Source: Citrobacter sp. wls619
Lineage (GTDB): Bacteria > Pseudomonadota > Gammaproteobacteria > Enterobacterales > Enterobacteriaceae
Reading direction: 5' to 3'
Assembly (NCBI RefSeq): GCF_005281345.1
Contig: NZ_SZXJ01000098.1
Location: 186,001-250,000 of the forward strand
DNA: 64,000 nucleotides
A model generated the notes under the pieces. It had not been told where the DNA came from, ran no database searches, and saw nothing but the letters and a program-made list of their open reading frames with translations. Every line of letters begins with the position of its first letter. Position 1 is the stretch's first letter. The translations under genes and the position numbers were made by a program. Shown here piece after piece: positions 30,631 through 41,300 of this stretch.

Positions 30631-30840
30631 CTACCCCTTAGGTTTTGGCCCCGGCTTCTTGCGCTCTTTTACTTCTTGCTCTGGCTCTGGCTCTGCAGAA
30701 TCATTCAGCAGGTCATCTGGATGTGCAAACCAGCCGGCATTCAGATACTCCTGCAGGTCATCTTCGCTAATGATTTCGAAATCGTAGCCAACGCCCTTCC
30801 ACTTCTTTGTGTCGCCGTGGCGAAATACCATCTGCGTCAT
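30631..30840 (-). CDS. Small conserved phage protein between coat and gp4
   Basis: A 69-residue protein from ATG 30840 (GGAG precedes at 6 bp spacing; a TTG two codons earlier is less likely). The first 50 residues look like a small folded domain (EISEDDLQEYLNAGWFAHPDDL-like). The tail is proline/lysine-rich (KPGPKPKG). P22-like phages often have such an ORF here. Function is unknown. Confidence 0.7.
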   Translation of the reverse strand: MTQMVFRHGDTKKWKGVGYDFEIISEDDLQEYLNAGWFAHPDDLLNDSAEPEPEQEVKERKKPGPKPKG

Positions 30841-30882
30841 GTTCAACTCCAGAAAAAATAAAGGGGCCGAAGCCCCTTATGG

Positions 30883-32175
30883 TTACGACTGATTCGGCAA
30901 GCCAACGACGATAGCTTCCGGACGTACTGCGCACGCCGAATACCATACGGCGATACGGCACAAGCCGGTGAGTGTGTTGATGTCACCCTGGGTGGCGAAG
31001 ATGCCGTTAATGCCAACACCTGGAATGCTGAAAGTCTGTGTTTTCATGCCAGCAAACAGCTCGTGCGTTACCGGGATCGGCTGAGACAGCAGGCGGATAG
31101 AGTCATCGGCCCAGCCGATGTTTGCCGTGGTAGAGGCCACGTTCAGCAGGGTGATCGGCGCAGACGCTGCCAGCGAAGTGTTGACGTTAGCGTACGCCTT
31201 TTCTTCTGCTGTCAGAGTCGCGTCGTCCAGCGCCACCGGTTTAGGGGTGATCTCGATGTGAGTCCCATCGATAACGCGAGTGATGGAGAAAGTCGCATCA
31301 TCGGTCAGCACGTTCTTAGCCATCTGAGACAGGTACTTCACGCCGGTGAAGCTGATTTTGTCACCGCGTTTCAGGCCAGCAGTAGCCGAAACCACCACGG
31401 TAGCCACACGGTTATCAACGTTCTCGTTGTTGCCATCGGTGTCAGTGGTAAACGCCTGCGGCTTGAACTTCTGCGCACCAGTAACGGTCACGCCAGTAAC
31501 AGTAGAACCGACGACTGTTGGAAGTTTAGGAGAGCGCAGGACTTCATCGAACCCTGCGACCTGTTTCTGAATCGTACCGTTATGGTATGCATCTTCAGGA
31601 ACGCGGCCGAAGATGTCACCAGCGGTAAGCTCACGACCAGCTTTGCGGTAATCTGAAGGGTTCAGGAAGTAGCTGATACCCATATCGCGGTTGAGTTCGC
31701 GAGCAAACATCAATTCTTCAGCAGAGGACAGGAAGTCCCAACCAGTAAGACCGGTTGCCGGGCCGATTGAACGAGCGTCATGAACAACCAGAGAGCCCAT
31801 CTCGGTTGCCTGTTTGGCAATGGCGGTCTCGATGTTGTTCGCCAGCTTCTTCGCCGATGCCTGAATGCGACGGCGGTATGAGCGTTCATCACGCAGATCG
31901 TCAGCTCGCAGCTGGAAGAAGTCGTTATCCGGATCGCCCATGTTGCATTTTACGGACAACTCCAGCACGTTGGTCTGTTTGTTGGTCAGGTCCCAGCCGG
32001 TTTGCGTCGGCGCCTCCTGCTCAACAGGCATCCAAACGGTGTTACCAGAACGCTGCATGGATGATGCTGGCGGCGTGTACTTCGAGGTTTTAGACGCCAT
32101 CGGCGTCAGGTTTTGCACTGTCTCGATGATTTCATCGATAGCGTAGGTGACCAGTTGGCCTTCTTTTAAGCTCAT
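30883..32175 (-). CDS. Major capsid (coat) protein, P22 gp5-like
   Basis: A 430-residue HK97-fold coat protein, equal in length to P22 gp5 and clearly similar throughout: [40 protein letters not shown], and the I-domain region [20 protein letters not shown]. It builds the T=7 procapsid with scaffold and portal. The ATG overlaps the scaffold stop (TAAATG). Confidence 0.97.
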   Translation of the reverse strand: MSLKEGQLVTYAIDEIIETVQNLTPMASKTSKYTPPASSMQRSGNTVWMPVEQEAPTQTGWDLTNKQTNVLELSVKCNMGDPDNDFFQLRADDLRDERSYRRRIQASAKKLANNIETAIAKQATEMGSLVVHDARSIGPATGLTGWDFLSSAEELMFARELNRDMGISYFLNPSDYRKAGRELTAGDIFGRVPEDAYHNGTIQKQVAGFDEVLRSPKLPTVVGSTVTGVTVTGAQKFKPQAFTTDTDGNNENVDNRVATVVVSATAGLKRGDKISFTGVKYLSQMAKNVLTDDATFSITRVIDGTHIEITPKPVALDDATLTAEEKAYANVNTSLAASAPITLLNVASTTANIGWADDSIRLLSQPIPVTHELFAGMKTQTFSIPGVGINGIFATQGDINTLTGLCRIAVWYSACAVRPEAIVVGLPNQS

Positions 32176-33083
32176 TTACGAGATCCTTTATTCAGTTGAG
32201 CCTTGAGCTTGCGATACGTCTCCGGGTCACCTCTTTCGGCTGCAGCGTTCATCTGCTTTTCAAGTGCAGACATGTGAGCCGCGACGGCTTGACCCTGCAA
32301 TGGTTCATCAGGGTTAGGCGCTTCAGAGAGTTGCTTGCTTCGAGGCTTGAGAGTTAAACGTTCGGAAAGCAGCGTCATTTCGATTAACTGGCGCTGCGGA
32401 TCCATTGAGAGGATTTGTCGGGCTTTCTCTGGGTTTGCGCCCAGGTGGTACATGATTGCCGCAGATTTCTCAGGGAACAGGCGCATGATGTCCACGTCAT
32501 AGCCGGGTGCGACCTGACGGAATACATCTTCTTTGGCCTGATAGTCTGGAAGGTTTAACTTTTCTGCAGCGTCGTAGTGTTTACGTGCGGCCTCGACAAC
32601 TTGTGCTGATTGCTGAGTAAACTGCTGAGTCTTACGCCCCTGCTCGGCTGCCGCATTACCTCGGGCATCCTGAGCCTTAACCAACCATTCGTTGTTCGCC
32701 TGCGTGAATGCAGCGTTAGCACGCACCTGGTCGTATCCGTACTTCTCCAGTGCTTCATCAGAGAAGAAGTCATTAACATCAGGCTGGGGTGGCAAATCAG
32801 GGTTTACTCGCAATGCCTCCGGCAACTCACCGCGCTGTACTGCCTCCGCCTGCTGCTCAAGCTCGCGCTGACGCTTGCGCTCAAGGCGACGCTGTGCAAA
32901 TTGCGCGTTAGTTGCCGGGTCTTGTTTTGGCTTGTTCTCATCGTCTTTCAGGACGACATCGAAGCCCTCTTCCTGACCAGTTTCGCTATTGGCATTTAGC
33001 GAAGGATCGACTGCGGATGCCGCCGCGTTATCGACGGGCAGGAGTTGGTCTTCAGTTGCCTGAATTTCGGTGGTTTGGTCCAT
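32172..33083 (-). CDS. Scaffolding protein, P22 gp8-like
   Basis: A 303-residue charged alpha-helical protein, the exact P22 gp8 length, between portal and coat. The basic C-terminus ([20 protein letters not shown], then AQLNKGSRK) corresponds to the helix-turn-helix that contacts coat protein. Scaffold is recycled and leaves during packaging. Confidence 0.94.
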   Translation of the reverse strand: MDQTTEIQATEDQLLPVDNAAASAVDPSLNANSETGQEEGFDVVLKDDENKPKQDPATNAQFAQRRLERKRQRELEQQAEAVQRGELPEALRVNPDLPPQPDVNDFFSDEALEKYGYDQVRANAAFTQANNEWLVKAQDARGNAAAEQGRKTQQFTQQSAQVVEAARKHYDAAEKLNLPDYQAKEDVFRQVAPGYDVDIMRLFPEKSAAIMYHLGANPEKARQILSMDPQRQLIEMTLLSERLTLKPRSKQLSEAPNPDEPLQGQAVAAHMSALEKQMNAAAERGDPETYRKLKAQLNKGSRK

Positions 33084-33096
33084 GTTTAGCTCTCTC

Positions 33097-35268
33097 TTAT
33101 TGAGGATTCTCGGCTACGCTGCCGGAAGGATTGTTTTGTCTCTGCGATTGCAGGATGTTGGCGAAGTCCATGCGCTGTGAGTGGCGCTGACTGTCACCTT
33201 TGAGAAGTAACTCTGCGTTGGCCCGTGCATCAACTGCGCTTTCGTTCTGCGCCTTCTGCATGAGGTCGAGGAAGTCCCGGAAAGCGGCCTGCTTGTCGAG
33301 ACTCATGTTGTTGAAGATTTCTGCAATCTTCGCTTGGTTAAGCTGATTGGCGCTTTCAACCTTGGCTGCATCCACCTGCAACTGTTGCTGCTTAACCTGC
33401 GCATTAAGCAGATCTGCCTGACCAGTTAGCAATACACCTTGTGCCTGCATCTCTTCTGCTGATGGCTGTTTAGGCTGTTGTTGTGCTTCCTGTACCATCT
33501 GCATTTCTTCAGGCGTTTCAGGTTTCTTGAGGCCCATCATGACGAGCTGCTTATTGGCGTACTCGCGCATCATCTCGACACCTTTACCGTCAAGTAGCGT
33601 GAAGTACTGCAACAGCAACATCTGCCATTCTGGCGTACCCTGAGGAACCTTCGTTAGCAACTCCTGAATCTCTGCGCGGTTCTGCTCCTTCATGCTCTGG
33701 AATGATGGTCCGGTGTCGGTGTAACACTCGTAACGACCACGAATATCATTGAGCGTTACGACGTCACCAGACTGCAGATCAACCATCTGCGTCATCACCT
33801 GCACATCTTTCTCGGTACCATCCTCAAGCGTCACGGTGACATTGCGAGGCACGTCGTAGATGTCGTTGACCATCGACTGGTAAATCTCACCATCACGCCG
33901 GAAAGCAGTGGCGAGGTTGTCCTGAAACACGTATGTCTCGAGGTCGGCCCGCATGTTTAGTTGGTTGACGGTATCGAAAGCCACCTGACCGTTTGCTGCT
34001 TCAGCATCAACACCAAGGCTAGCTACTTCCTTAACTGCGGCTGTGGCGGCCTCAAGCATGTAGGCGTTGGCCTGGGGAACCTCCGGGTTTTCCATGTAGG
34101 CGATTGGCCCCATAGGAAGGTCGTTATTGTTCTCGTCAGTACGGTTTTGCAGGTAGTACGGATAGTCATCATCACCACCGTACATATGCTCGTAGCCAAG
34201 GATTTGCTCAGGAGTGAAGAAAGGTTTCTTACGAGGGTTGCGAGCAACGATGTCGGCATTGAACGACATAATCATGTTGCGCAGGCGCTGCCCGTCTTTG
34301 GTCAGTCGCACAACACCTTCGTACACTTCCTTATCGCCAGCAAATCCCCACTCGCCATACGCTGGCACAATCGGTATGTGTTCACCGGCGATAAGCTCAC
34401 GCTCTTTCAGAATCTCGGTGCAGGTAATGAGCGACTTATAGACCCGGCGACGTTTAACCTTCTTCTCCGCGACCTTAACGAAACCTTTGTCTGCCAGTTC
34501 ATCGATAACATCTTTGATGTCACGCTGGTAGTAACTAACCGGCTCACCAGTAAGCGGATCGAGGTAGATGAATACCTTCTCGTTCTTCTCTTCGACCTCG
34601 TAGTATTCGCCAATGTAGACGACATCCTTCGAAATCCACGGGAACAGCCATTCCATGTCAGGGCTCTGGAATGAAGGGATGATATCAGGGTCAATATCGT
34701 TCTCTTCCGCAAAGACCTTCCACCCTTCCGTGCTGAAAGGCTGAATAACAGTGCAGTGCTTAGCGTCGCTCTTGTCCTGCTCCTTGCTGTTGCAATCCCA
34801 GACTACATGGTTGCATGACTCGTGAAGTGGGCGGCGGCGGATGACCTGATTGCGGCTGGTTAGGTTGTTGTCCTCGTACTCGGTAACGAGTCGCCAGTGA
34901 CCAACGCCGCATTCAATCTGCTCACGAACTGCGACGTTAACAGCAGAGCGTGCAGCATTGTGACGCATGTCGGTGCGGTACATACCCATCAGCGTGTCGG
35001 CTGAGTCAGGCTTAGCCCCATCCTTAGGCCGGTACAGAACATCAATCGGGTTGCGTCGCATCTCTGCAACGAGCTTGCGCACTACCGGGCGAACCACATC
35101 GAATTGACCGCGGTACTGCAAAGTTGTGTATTCGCTCAGCCAGTCATCCCATTGGCTCACCCGACTAAAGTAAAGGTCGTTTGTCGCCTCGGTTCTGGCC
35201 TCATCGCCAGATGACCAATCTATGTCAAACTGGCACAGAATGGCGTTTAGGCGTTCGTTGTCTGCCAT
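33097..35268 (-). CDS. Portal protein, P22 gp1-like
   Basis: A 723-residue portal (P22 gp1 is 725). The N-terminal core carries [20 protein letters not shown] and other family stretches. The C-terminal 120 residues are glutamine and alanine-rich and helical, matching the long P22 barrel. It forms the dodecameric DNA entry vertex. It abuts terminase large by one base. Confidence 0.96.
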   Translation of the reverse strand: MADNERLNAILCQFDIDWSSGDEARTEATNDLYFSRVSQWDDWLSEYTTLQYRGQFDVVRPVVRKLVAEMRRNPIDVLYRPKDGAKPDSADTLMGMYRTDMRHNAARSAVNVAVREQIECGVGHWRLVTEYEDNNLTSRNQVIRRRPLHESCNHVVWDCNSKEQDKSDAKHCTVIQPFSTEGWKVFAEENDIDPDIIPSFQSPDMEWLFPWISKDVVYIGEYYEVEEKNEKVFIYLDPLTGEPVSYYQRDIKDVIDELADKGFVKVAEKKVKRRRVYKSLITCTEILKERELIAGEHIPIVPAYGEWGFAGDKEVYEGVVRLTKDGQRLRNMIMSFNADIVARNPRKKPFFTPEQILGYEHMYGGDDDYPYYLQNRTDENNNDLPMGPIAYMENPEVPQANAYMLEAATAAVKEVASLGVDAEAANGQVAFDTVNQLNMRADLETYVFQDNLATAFRRDGEIYQSMVNDIYDVPRNVTVTLEDGTEKDVQVMTQMVDLQSGDVVTLNDIRGRYECYTDTGPSFQSMKEQNRAEIQELLTKVPQGTPEWQMLLLQYFTLLDGKGVEMMREYANKQLVMMGLKKPETPEEMQMVQEAQQQPKQPSAEEMQAQGVLLTGQADLLNAQVKQQQLQVDAAKVESANQLNQAKIAEIFNNMSLDKQAAFRDFLDLMQKAQNESAVDARANAELLLKGDSQRHSQRMDFANILQSQRQNNPSGSVAENPQ

Positions 35269-36716
35269 TATCTTCTCCGTGCGACAGGTTTAATCGGGGC
35301 TGGTGTTTTTTTCTCTTTGATTACTCCGATGTCGCCATATCGCTTGGCGAACCGGCGCATCATGTAGGCGTATCGGGTGGCATCTAACAGGTCGTCTCGA
35401 GTTTTTACGATGCGCCCACGTTCATCTCGATGGTAGAAATTGAACTCTTCGAACCAATCGCGTAGGCCAGAAAAAACTTTGAATCGGCCCGTGTTCATCA
35501 AATCGTGCAACTCGAATAAGCCTGGCTCTACAGATCGAGACCCATCAGGCCATTGAGCCGGGTCAGGGAGCATCTGGAACCCTGCGTCTTTGTAATACTC
35601 ACGCTGTTGCAGGCCACTGCCCTTCTCCGTCTGTAATCCATCCTGAGGCCATGCCGTAGGCACCTTGTTAGCCCAAGCCTTGGTTGCGCCCCACGCTTCT
35701 GAGGGAGAAGTCTTGCTGGCCTTCCATGCCTTAGTTACGTAGAAGGTTTCAGTCTCCATATCGATTGCCAGCTGAATGCGGCTCTGCGGGTGATCCCAAC
35801 CAAAGTCCATACCATCGATAACCATGTAATGCTTCGGTATCGGGAATGGCTCGCAAGTGATCGTCTCTTCGCTGAAATCGAATATGCGACCGTGACCAAG
35901 CATTGGAATACCTTTTGTGCGCATGTCGCGCTGATGCGGAGGATATGATTCGAGAAGTGATTTCTTCGTTTCTTCAGTCAGATGAGGAGCATCATCCCAG
36001 CCAACATTCATACAGAACTGAGAGTCAGCTGGAGTATCTAGCAACTGAATAACTAACTCGGTGCGGCCGTTCTCTGGTGTGAATGTCAGGATGCCTCGAC
36101 CACCACGCCCCTGATCGCCTGTTGCGGTACGGGTCAGAACCTGAGGGTAAATCGTCTGGTCTTCCGGCTCCTCATCAATGTGGAACCAATCAATATCATC
36201 ACCCATCAGAGCGTGCTGGCCCTGCGTGTAAGACCAGAATTGAACCTTGCTCAGGTCACCACTGGAATGCCTGATATAAGCTGAACGAACGGCATTCGGC
36301 GTTCCGGTCATTGGCTCTGTCGTGACAATTCGATCTGGAGGTATTAGGCCGCCAGTGAACTCACCATTCACCTTCTTACCGATAATGGCAGCTTGCAGCA
36401 AGTCGCGGCACTTCTCGCCGGAGTAACCCAGGCACCACATAAGGGGAGCATGATTAAAACGGTGCCCCTCCCACCCATCCGGGTACTCACCCAGAAGGTG
36501 GATAGCATCGATATAGGTTGCGGTATCTGTCTTGCCAACACGGTTTGCAGCAATTAGCGCGCACTGACGATATTCAGCAGTTGCAGCGATAAACTTACGT
36601 TGCCATGCATAACGAGTGTCGTAGTACTTGCGATATCGATAAACGCTTTCTCTTCGCTTCTTCTCCTCAAGAATATTCAGGAGCTCAAGCTTCTCCTCCC
36701 GGCTCAGACTGTGCAT
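35268..36716 (-). CDS. Terminase large subunit, P22 gp2-like
   Basis: A 482-residue headful packaging motor. The N-terminal ATPase has Walker A AANRVGKT (residues 56-63) and Walker B with catalytic Glu in [12 protein letters not shown] (DEEP at 181-184). The RNase H-like nuclease starts at [12 protein letters not shown] (Asp301, Asp304). It overlaps the small subunit by 32 bp. Cutting is expected to begin at a pac site. Confidence 0.96.
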   Translation of the reverse strand: MHSLSREEKLELLNILEEKKRRESVYRYRKYYDTRYAWQRKFIAATAEYRQCALIAANRVGKTDTATYIDAIHLLGEYPDGWEGHRFNHAPLMWCLGYSGEKCRDLLQAAIIGKKVNGEFTGGLIPPDRIVTTEPMTGTPNAVRSAYIRHSSGDLSKVQFWSYTQGQHALMGDDIDWFHIDEEPEDQTIYPQVLTRTATGDQGRGGRGILTFTPENGRTELVIQLLDTPADSQFCMNVGWDDAPHLTEETKKSLLESYPPHQRDMRTKGIPMLGHGRIFDFSEETITCEPFPIPKHYMVIDGMDFGWDHPQSRIQLAIDMETETFYVTKAWKASKTSPSEAWGATKAWANKVPTAWPQDGLQTEKGSGLQQREYYKDAGFQMLPDPAQWPDGSRSVEPGLFELHDLMNTGRFKVFSGLRDWFEEFNFYHRDERGRIVKTRDDLLDATRYAYMMRRFAKRYGDIGVIKEKKTPAPIKPVARRR

Positions 36717-37170
36717 TGGTCAACTCCATAAGACGCTTGTCCAGTTCCTCGTCGGTGAGGTCGGTGATGGTAATTTTCTGATCGTGCTGAACTCTGTCGC
36801 CATAACGCTTTGGCGCAAGCTTGGATGCGTACCACTTGCGGGCGTCAACACGAAGGCGGGAACGGGCTACGCGCTCATGATTGGTCTGCTCTCGACCTTC
36901 GTCATCGACAATGACATCACCTGAACTGTCGTCGGCGATCTCGATGATTTCTTCGGCTAGAAGTTCGGCCTGAATTTCACGCGCGCGTGCGTACTGTTGC
37001 ATAAAGTCTTCATGTCTCTGCAACCAATACATAACAGTTCTGATTGCTGGCATTCCCGGCCTTTTGCAAATAGAGCGCAGACTTTCACCCAACATGAGGA
37101 GATTGCAGATATCCTCTGCTACCTCTGGCATGTAATCCGTTGGGCGACCTATTTTCGCTTCAGTCGCCAT
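36685..37170 (-). CDS. Terminase small subunit, P22 gp3-like
   Basis: A 161-residue protein (P22 gp3 is 162) with the motif GRPTDYMPEVAEDICNLLMLG and helices for DNA binding (LRSICKRPGMPAIRTVMYWL). It recognises pac, which in P22 lies inside gene 3; the precise pac here cannot be identified by eye. It overlaps the large subunit. Confidence 0.93.
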   Translation of the reverse strand: MATEAKIGRPTDYMPEVAEDICNLLMLGESLRSICKRPGMPAIRTVMYWLQRHEDFMQQYARAREIQAELLAEEIIEIADDSSGDVIVDDEGREQTNHERVARSRLRVDARKWYASKLAPKRYGDRVQHDQKITITDLTDEELDKRLMELTNAQSEPGGEA

Positions 37171-37179
37171 ATTCAGTCC

Positions 37180-37638
37180 TTAGCTAATCGTGCAAGGCGA
37201 TGACTCAACGATTGCACCGTTAGCGTCTTTTACCGTAATGACGTAATCGCCAGCGGCTTTACCTGTCGTGTTGAACGAATATGTTTTAGCTTGCTGATTC
37301 ACTGCGTCGTAAAGAGTGCCGGTGCTTTCGTCAACCGTCTTAACCTCATACGGCATTACTCCGCTTGTCCATGTCAGGGTTAACGTGTCGCCGATAGAGC
37401 CGGTTGATGGAAGGTTGGTGCCGATTTTCAGCTTCACACCATCTTTGTACGGGATGATGAATCCAGCCTTGTTAGTGGCTGAGCCCATATCAACCTTATC
37501 CAGCACATCAGGAAAAGGAATCACCGTACCGGTCGGATCGGTGTCGAGATAGATTGCGTTGTCGATGGCCTCATCTGCACGATACAGAAACACGCGCTGA
37601 TTCTTAGGGTCATCAACAACAGTGAAGAAGCTACCCAT
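37180..37638 (-). CDS. Protein with C-terminal Ig-like domain, candidate virion decoration
   Basis: A 152-residue protein. The C-terminal 80 residues have an immunoglobulin-like beta pattern (GDTLTLTWTSGVMPYEVKTV ... YSFNTTGKAAGDYVITVKD ... VESSPCTIS). The N-terminal 65 residues look like a separate small domain. It lies just upstream of the terminase genes, expressed with late genes. Ig-like domains on phage proteins often coat capsids or bind carbohydrates. No specific family is recognised. Confidence 0.6.
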   Translation of the reverse strand: MGSFFTVVDDPKNQRVFLYRADEAIDNAIYLDTDPTGTVIPFPDVLDKVDMGSATNKAGFIIPYKDGVKLKIGTNLPSTGSIGDTLTLTWTSGVMPYEVKTVDESTGTLYDAVNQQAKTYSFNTTGKAAGDYVITVKDANGAIVESSPCTIS

Positions 37639-37859
37639 TACTTAGCTCCTTTCTTCGGCTTCTTGAGCACCTTGTTAGCCTTGGTGTCGATCTTCGCTTT
37701 GGCTGATGGAGACAGCTTTCCTTCATTCTCCATCTGGGTAGCGCGAGCCTTCGCGTTAGCTGCGTGAGCTTTATCAGGCATCGGATAGCTACGTGTGCCA
37801 GGCATGCCGAATTCAGACTTTGGCATCTTCTTGCGCTTTGCTGTTGTGAGCTTTGCCAT
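37638..37859 (-). CDS. Small lysine-rich phage protein
   Basis: A 73-residue highly basic protein (opens MAKLTTAKRKKMPKSEFGMP, ends KKPKKGAK). Its N-terminal half, with TAKRK, PKSEF and a later DKAHA, is a pattern widespread in phages (DUF6582-like). It overlaps the metallopeptidase-like gene by 47 bp and abuts the Ig-like gene. Role unknown; DNA or capsid association is a guess from charge. Confidence 0.65.
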   Translation of the reverse strand: MAKLTTAKRKKMPKSEFGMPGTRSYPMPDKAHAANAKARATQMENEGKLSPSAKAKIDTKANKVLKKPKKGAK

Positions 37860-38232
37860 TTTGTTGCTCCTGAATAGATGGCAGGAAGTGACTGAACATG
37901 CGGTCGAGCATGTAGCAGTAAGTTTCGTTTGCGTCGCCTGGATAGGTTGTTACGCCCACATCGCGGCAGACATAGAATGCAACGTGAGCACATTCATGAA
38001 CCAGCGTGGCAATGTCACCATTGAATACCCCCATCAAGTAAAGATTCTCACCCGTTTCGGTATTGCAATAGGACTGCGTTGCTCCAGCGAGCATCTCATT
38101 GCCACCACTATCAACGCCAAGGTGGATGCAGGCTTGCTCCCACTCTTCCTTTGACCGGCATAGATAGACGTTGCCGCAATGGAACAATGGCACGAAGAAC
38201 CGTGGGAGTTTAGGCCACTTCGTTTTTGCCAT
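37813..38232 (-). CDS. HExxH metallopeptidase-like protein
   Basis: A 139-residue protein with a zinc-protease signature HECAH in IATLVHECAHVAFYV (about residues 79-83), followed by Glu in NETYCYMLDRMF (about residue 103). This pattern resembles small phage minigluzincin-like proteins. No signal peptide is present. It sits between DUF2560 and terminase-linked genes. Substrate is unknown; self or virion-protein processing is possible. Confidence 0.6.
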   Translation of the reverse strand: MAKTKWPKLPRFFVPLFHCGNVYLCRSKEEWEQACIHLGVDSGGNEMLAGATQSYCNTETGENLYLMGVFNGDIATLVHECAHVAFYVCRDVGVTTYPGDANETYCYMLDRMFSHFLPSIQEQQNGKAHNSKAQEDAKV

Positions 38233-38235
38233 TCG

Positions 38236-38478
38236 TTATGCTCCGGTAGAGAACAGAGTTAATGCTTCCTGCGCTTCACGAACAGCTTTATCAACCCGTG
38301 ATACTGGAGTTGGTTGTGCCGCCGCAAGAACGAGCTGGTCTTTGAACAATTCAAACTTGAGCTTGTTACCAGCTACGAAGGTGATCGCCTTTTCTGCTGC
38401 TGCGGTATCACTCTGAACCAGGCGAAGGATATCGAGGTTCATCTGCTGTAATTCTGTCAATGCGGTAATCTCTGCCAT
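38236..38478 (-). CDS. DUF2560-like phage protein
   Basis: An 80-residue helical protein (MAEITALTELQQMNLDILRL ... FAGNKLKFELFKDQ-like) resembling the DUF2560 family found between lysis and terminase genes in P22-like phages. No function is assigned in the family. It lies 4 bp from the metallopeptidase-like gene. Confidence 0.65.
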   Translation of the reverse strand: MAEITALTELQQMNLDILRLVQSDTAAAEKAITFVAGNKLKFELFKDQLVLAAAQPTPVSRVDKAVREAQEALTLFSTGA

Positions 38479-38508
38479 TGTTGGCTCCGGTTGTTGTGTT
38501 GCATCGAC

Positions 38509-38709
38509 TTACAGAAATGCCGATGACCAGATGAAGAATGCGAATCCTGACGCCGCGATAACAAGCGCAGATGCGATGTAGAAAAAGTGATGAATGAAGG
38601 TGATGATTCTGTCAGCCAGCGTTGGCTTTATCTCAGGATGATTGAGAACGTCATCGCGTATGAGTGATATTCCGTAGAGCAATGTTACTTCTCGCTCTCG
38701 CTTTCTCAT
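38509..38709 (-). CDS. Small single-pass membrane protein after Rz
   Basis: A 66-residue ORF starting 3 bp after the Rz stop with GAGGT at a good distance. Residues about 42-62 form one hydrophobic helix (FYIASALVIAASGFAFFIW); the N-terminal part is charged. It is in the late operon directly after the spanins. Function unknown. Confidence 0.55.
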   Translation of the reverse strand: MRKREREVTLLYGISLIRDDVLNHPEIKPTLADRIITFIHHFFYIASALVIAASGFAFFIWSSAFL

Positions 38710-38712
38710 CGC

Positions 38713-39180
38713 TTACCTCAGGCACTGCGTGTTGATGTATTCCTGCAGCGCTCTCAGTGATGCTTGGTCACTGACGATTCCGGATCGGATACCGAGAACG
38801 TTTCGTCCAGCAACTGGAGAGAGTTCGATGGTGGCATCATTGCCCATGCCGGTGGAGCTGGAGGTTTCGGCTGAGGTAGGCACTGGGCACTTTCCTTTGA
38901 CGAGCACCCGACCACCATTATCAAGCTTGCGCTGCAGAGCATCATTTTCAGTTTTAGCATCTGCCAACTCCTTCGTGTATTTGGCATCCAAAGCAGCAAC
39001 ATCGCGCTGCCGGGTTGTCATGTCGGTGATGGTGGCGTTAGCCAGATTCAGCGCCTGAGCTTTTTCATCGCGCTGCTTCTTGTATTCGGTGGCGTTGTCG
39101 CGGTAGTGGTTAACAGCCCAACCAAGTGACACAATGATGCAGACGACAACGGCAATGATGATTGCTGTTAACCGGCTCAT
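38713..39180 (-). CDS. Rz: Spanin inner-membrane subunit Rz
   Basis: A 155-residue lambda Rz-type protein. An N-terminal anchor ([20 protein letters not shown]) is followed by a periplasmic coiled coil with heptads ([20 protein letters not shown]). With Rz1 it fuses inner and outer membranes at lysis. The ATG overlaps the R stop. Confidence 0.93.
   Translation of the reverse strand: MSRLTAIIIAVVVCIIVSLGWAVNHYRDNATEYKKQRDEKAQALNLANATITDMTTRQRDVAALDAKYTKELADAKTENDALQRKLDNGGRVLVKGKCPVPTSAETSSSTGMGNDATIELSPVAGRNVLGIRSGIVSDQASLRALQEYINTQCLR
38754..38960 (-). CDS. Rz1: Spanin outer-membrane lipoprotein Rz1, nested in Rz
   Basis: A 68-residue protein wholly inside Rz in another frame. It starts MLKLKMMLC, as in lambda Rz1, has a lipobox VVGC, and a proline-rich stretch [10 protein letters not shown]. 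This nested spanin layout is the lambda norm. A longer frame to 39002 lacks the signal at its start. Confidence 0.9.
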   Translation of the reverse strand: MLKLKMMLCSASLIMVVGCSSKESAQCLPQPKPPAPPAWAMMPPSNSLQLLDETFSVSDPESSVTKHH

Positions 39181-39653
39181 GATTTTGGCTCGTTTACCGT
39201 TCCGCCAGCCTCTTTGAATTTGGCGATAAGGTTATCTGCTTTGTGCTCAAACTGACCGTAACCTGCTCCGGGGAGTGATGCCCAAATATTGCTGCAGCGA
39301 TCGATGGCCTGACGGATGTCGCCAGCGTCGATTAACTCCAGTGCTCGGCGTTCTTTTATCTGCTGCAATGCGACAGCATCCTGACTGGCAGGAGAGAAAT
39401 CTTTCAGGCCAAGCTGCTTGCGGTAGGCATCCCACCAACGAGACAGCAACTGATACCGGCCGGCTGCCGTAGATTTCAGTTTCGGATTCAGCGTTACCAG
39501 CTTGCGAGGGTGATCTGAATAATCAGTGAATAACGATCCACCGACAATCACATCGTACCCGCGGTTGTTTGTAGGCTGTCCTTTTTTGTCAGTGCCTTCT
39601 GACCACGCCAGCATGTCTAAGAATGCTTTTCGCTGCTTATTGGTTTCCACCAT
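39177..39653 (-). CDS. R: Endolysin, lambda R-type transglycosylase
   Basis: A 158-residue protein nearly identical to lambda R from [20 protein letters not shown] (catalytic Glu19) through SKLVTL-type core to [19 protein letters not shown]. It cleaves glycan strands by lytic transglycosylation and needs the holin hole to cross the membrane. It overlaps S by 17 bp. Start chosen by equivalence with lambda. Confidence 0.96.
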   Translation of the reverse strand: MVETNKQRKAFLDMLAWSEGTDKKGQPTNNRGYDVIVGGSLFTDYSDHPRKLVTLNPKLKSTAAGRYQLLSRWWDAYRKQLGLKDFSPASQDAVALQQIKERRALELIDAGDIRQAIDRCSNIWASLPGAGYGQFEHKADNLIAKFKEAGGTVNEPKS

Positions 39654-39960
39654 CGTCAACTCCGGCTTTTTTGGCTGCGAAGCGTTTGATTAGCGATCCA
39701 ATCGAGTCAGTACCGAGATAGCCGATAAACACGCTTGCGATATAAGCGAGATTGCTACTCAGGCCAGAGAAGTCGAGGAGGTCACGAACGAACCAGGCGA
39801 TAATGGCGCACATCATTGCGTCGATTACTGTCTTAGTAAACGCACCGCCATTATATCTTCCGCGAAGGTACGCCATTGCAAACGCAAGGATTGCCCCTAT
39901 GCCTTGTTCCTTGGCCGCCATGATGGCGGATAACAGGTCATGTTTTTCGGGCATTTTCAT
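39637..39960 (-). CDS. S: Holin S with dual start
   Basis: A 107-residue class I holin almost identical to lambda S107. The MKM start keeps Met1 and Met3, giving antiholin S107 and holin S105, as in lambda. Three membrane helices are visible ([53 protein letters not shown]). It sets the lysis clock. Confidence 0.96.
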   Translation of the reverse strand: MKMPEKHDLLSAIMAAKEQGIGAILAFAMAYLRGRYNGGAFTKTVIDAMMCAIIAWFVRDLLDFSGLSSNLAYIASVFIGYLGTDSIGSLIKRFAAKKAGVDDGGNQ

Positions 39961-40515
39961 GTCTTACCCCCATAAGGGGATCTGTTCAAATTAGGAATAG
40001 GGATGATGGTCGATTGAACAAATCCAGGATACGTTCTCAGTAACGTGGTTTGTTCGTGACTAAAGGCATGAGCAAATCAGGCAGGAGACTGTTAGCGCAG
40101 TCTCTTGCCGCCCATTTTCACGAAGCCCGCCATTGAGCGGGTTTTCTTTTTTGAAGCGCACTAATCACCGTAGCCACAGATATTCAGCAATGAGTTGGTT
40201 GGGTCTGGTTCTTGGTGGTAATGCGCTTTAAAAAAGCCAGCGGCGATGCTGGCAAGATGAGGGTAGTGCGTTGAGCTTTCGCTCTTATGGTCCTGGTAGG
40301 TATTTGGTGTGTGGTGGCCGGTGCTGATCTCCGGCATGGCTTGTTGGCTCTTCTCGCTTCACCTTGGGCCATCGTCCTGAATTGTTCAGCGCTACCATTT
40401 AACGGCGCTCACCAGCCTGCGCATTCACCACAACGATAATTGCACTGCGCCTGTTTCGGTTAGCGTAACGGGATTAACCGGTCACCCCAATGCAATTACC
40501 TGTTGTGCAGATACG
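39961..40515 (-). other. Untranslated late leader upstream of S
   Basis: About 555 bp between the terminator and S hold no convincing gene. A 7-bp hairpin (GAGACTG ... CAGTCTC) lies at 40085-40104. A CCCGC/GCGGG hairpin at 40126-40141 has a T-tract on the plus strand and could stop antisense transcription. Lambda has a similar long leader (6S region) here. Confidence 0.5.
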
Positions 40516-40546
40516 AAAAAGCCCCAGCGATTAACCGGGGCTTTTT
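40516..40546. terminator. tR'-like terminator downstream of pR'
   Basis: A 10-bp stem AAAAAGCCCC / GGGGCTTTTT works in both directions. In the late direction it stops the short pR' transcript unless Q acts. Confidence 0.82.
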
Positions 40547-40598
40547 GTGTAATTCGGTCGACAACAAAAGCTATGGCGACGATATCAGATTTACATGA

Positions 40599-40627
40599 AA
40601 TATATGCTTTTCAATCCAGTTTTGCAA
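40599..40627 (-). promoter_or_regulatory. Late promoter pR'
   Basis: On the minus strand TTGCAA (40622-40627), a 17 bp gap, and TATATT (40599-40604) form a strong promoter. The -35 lies in the last codons of Q. The start near 40592 is about 50 nt from the terminator, the layout needed for Q antitermination. Confidence 0.72.
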
Positions 40628-41300
40628 GACTTACATCTAAATTTGTCGCCTTTTGTTGTGAACGTGATCGCGTTACTTGCAATAAAGCGCTGCTATCTAG
40701 ACGCATGAATGTGCGTTTCATCTCCAGCCATCTATCGGTAAATGTCTCAGACCAGTTCTTTGGTGTGACGCCAACAAGCTCTGCCAGTTGCTGATATTCG
40801 TAAGTTTCTCGCCCTGCAAGTTCTGCTTTCACGTCCTGCGCCGCTAACCATATAAGCGCCTTCAATCTATCCAGTGTCTTCCCTGCTACCTTCTTTGTGC
40901 CAAGAGAAGATTTAAACTCTGCCCAGGCCCATTGAGTGATAGAAACCTGATTTTCCCATCGAACATTCTCGCTATAGTTCCAGAGAAGCCACGCCTTCTG
41001 GTGCTCATCGATCGACAGCACTGCACGACGCCATGATGCTGTTGAATACTCAACCGGTTGCACCAGTGCGATAGATGAACCTTTTGCGCGTGATTGCTGC
41101 CCAGGAATTGGTGTGCTGGTTGGATTCATTAGGCGACCGTTAGCAGGATTAACCACCTTCAGGCGAGATCGGCTACGCGGTGTCGGTTCAAACATCGCAT
41201 TCTCGGCAAACGCTACCAGCTGCCCTTTCGTTGCGCCACTCAGGTCAGCAGTCGCTACAATGAGCTGCTCGCGTACAAACTGCAGGTATTGAGTGTTCAT
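40611..41300 (-). CDS. Q: Late antitermination protein Q, phage 82-like
   Basis: A 229-residue protein opening MNTQYLQFVREQLIVATADL and continuing SGATKGQL, the start of the phage 82 Q group, distinct from lambda Q. RGSSIAL-like and WRRAVLSIDEHQKAWLLWNY stretches also match that group. It lies between the nin genes and S with pR' at its end, the Q position. It loads on RNA polymerase paused near pR' and allows reading through tR'. Its start overlaps the upstream small gene. Confidence 0.82.
   Translation of the reverse strand: MNTQYLQFVREQLIVATADLSGATKGQLVAFAENAMFEPTPRSRSRLKVVNPANGRLMNPTSTPIPGQQSRAKGSSIALVQPVEYSTASWRRAVLSIDEHQKAWLLWNYSENVRWENQVSITQWAWAEFKSSLGTKKVAGKTLDRLKALIWLAAQDVKAELAGRETYEYQQLAELVGVTPKNWSETFTDRWLEMKRTFMRLDSSALLQVTRSRSQQKATNLDVSLAKLD

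Noticed and set aside
33961..34674. 237-codon plus-strand ORF
   Set aside because: Wholly antisense to the portal gene, no ribosome site, no family resemblance.
40184..40372. 62-codon minus-strand ORF in the late leader
   Set aside because: Composition is Thr/Pro/Arg-rich without a clear ribosome site, and the region is expected to be an untranslated leader.
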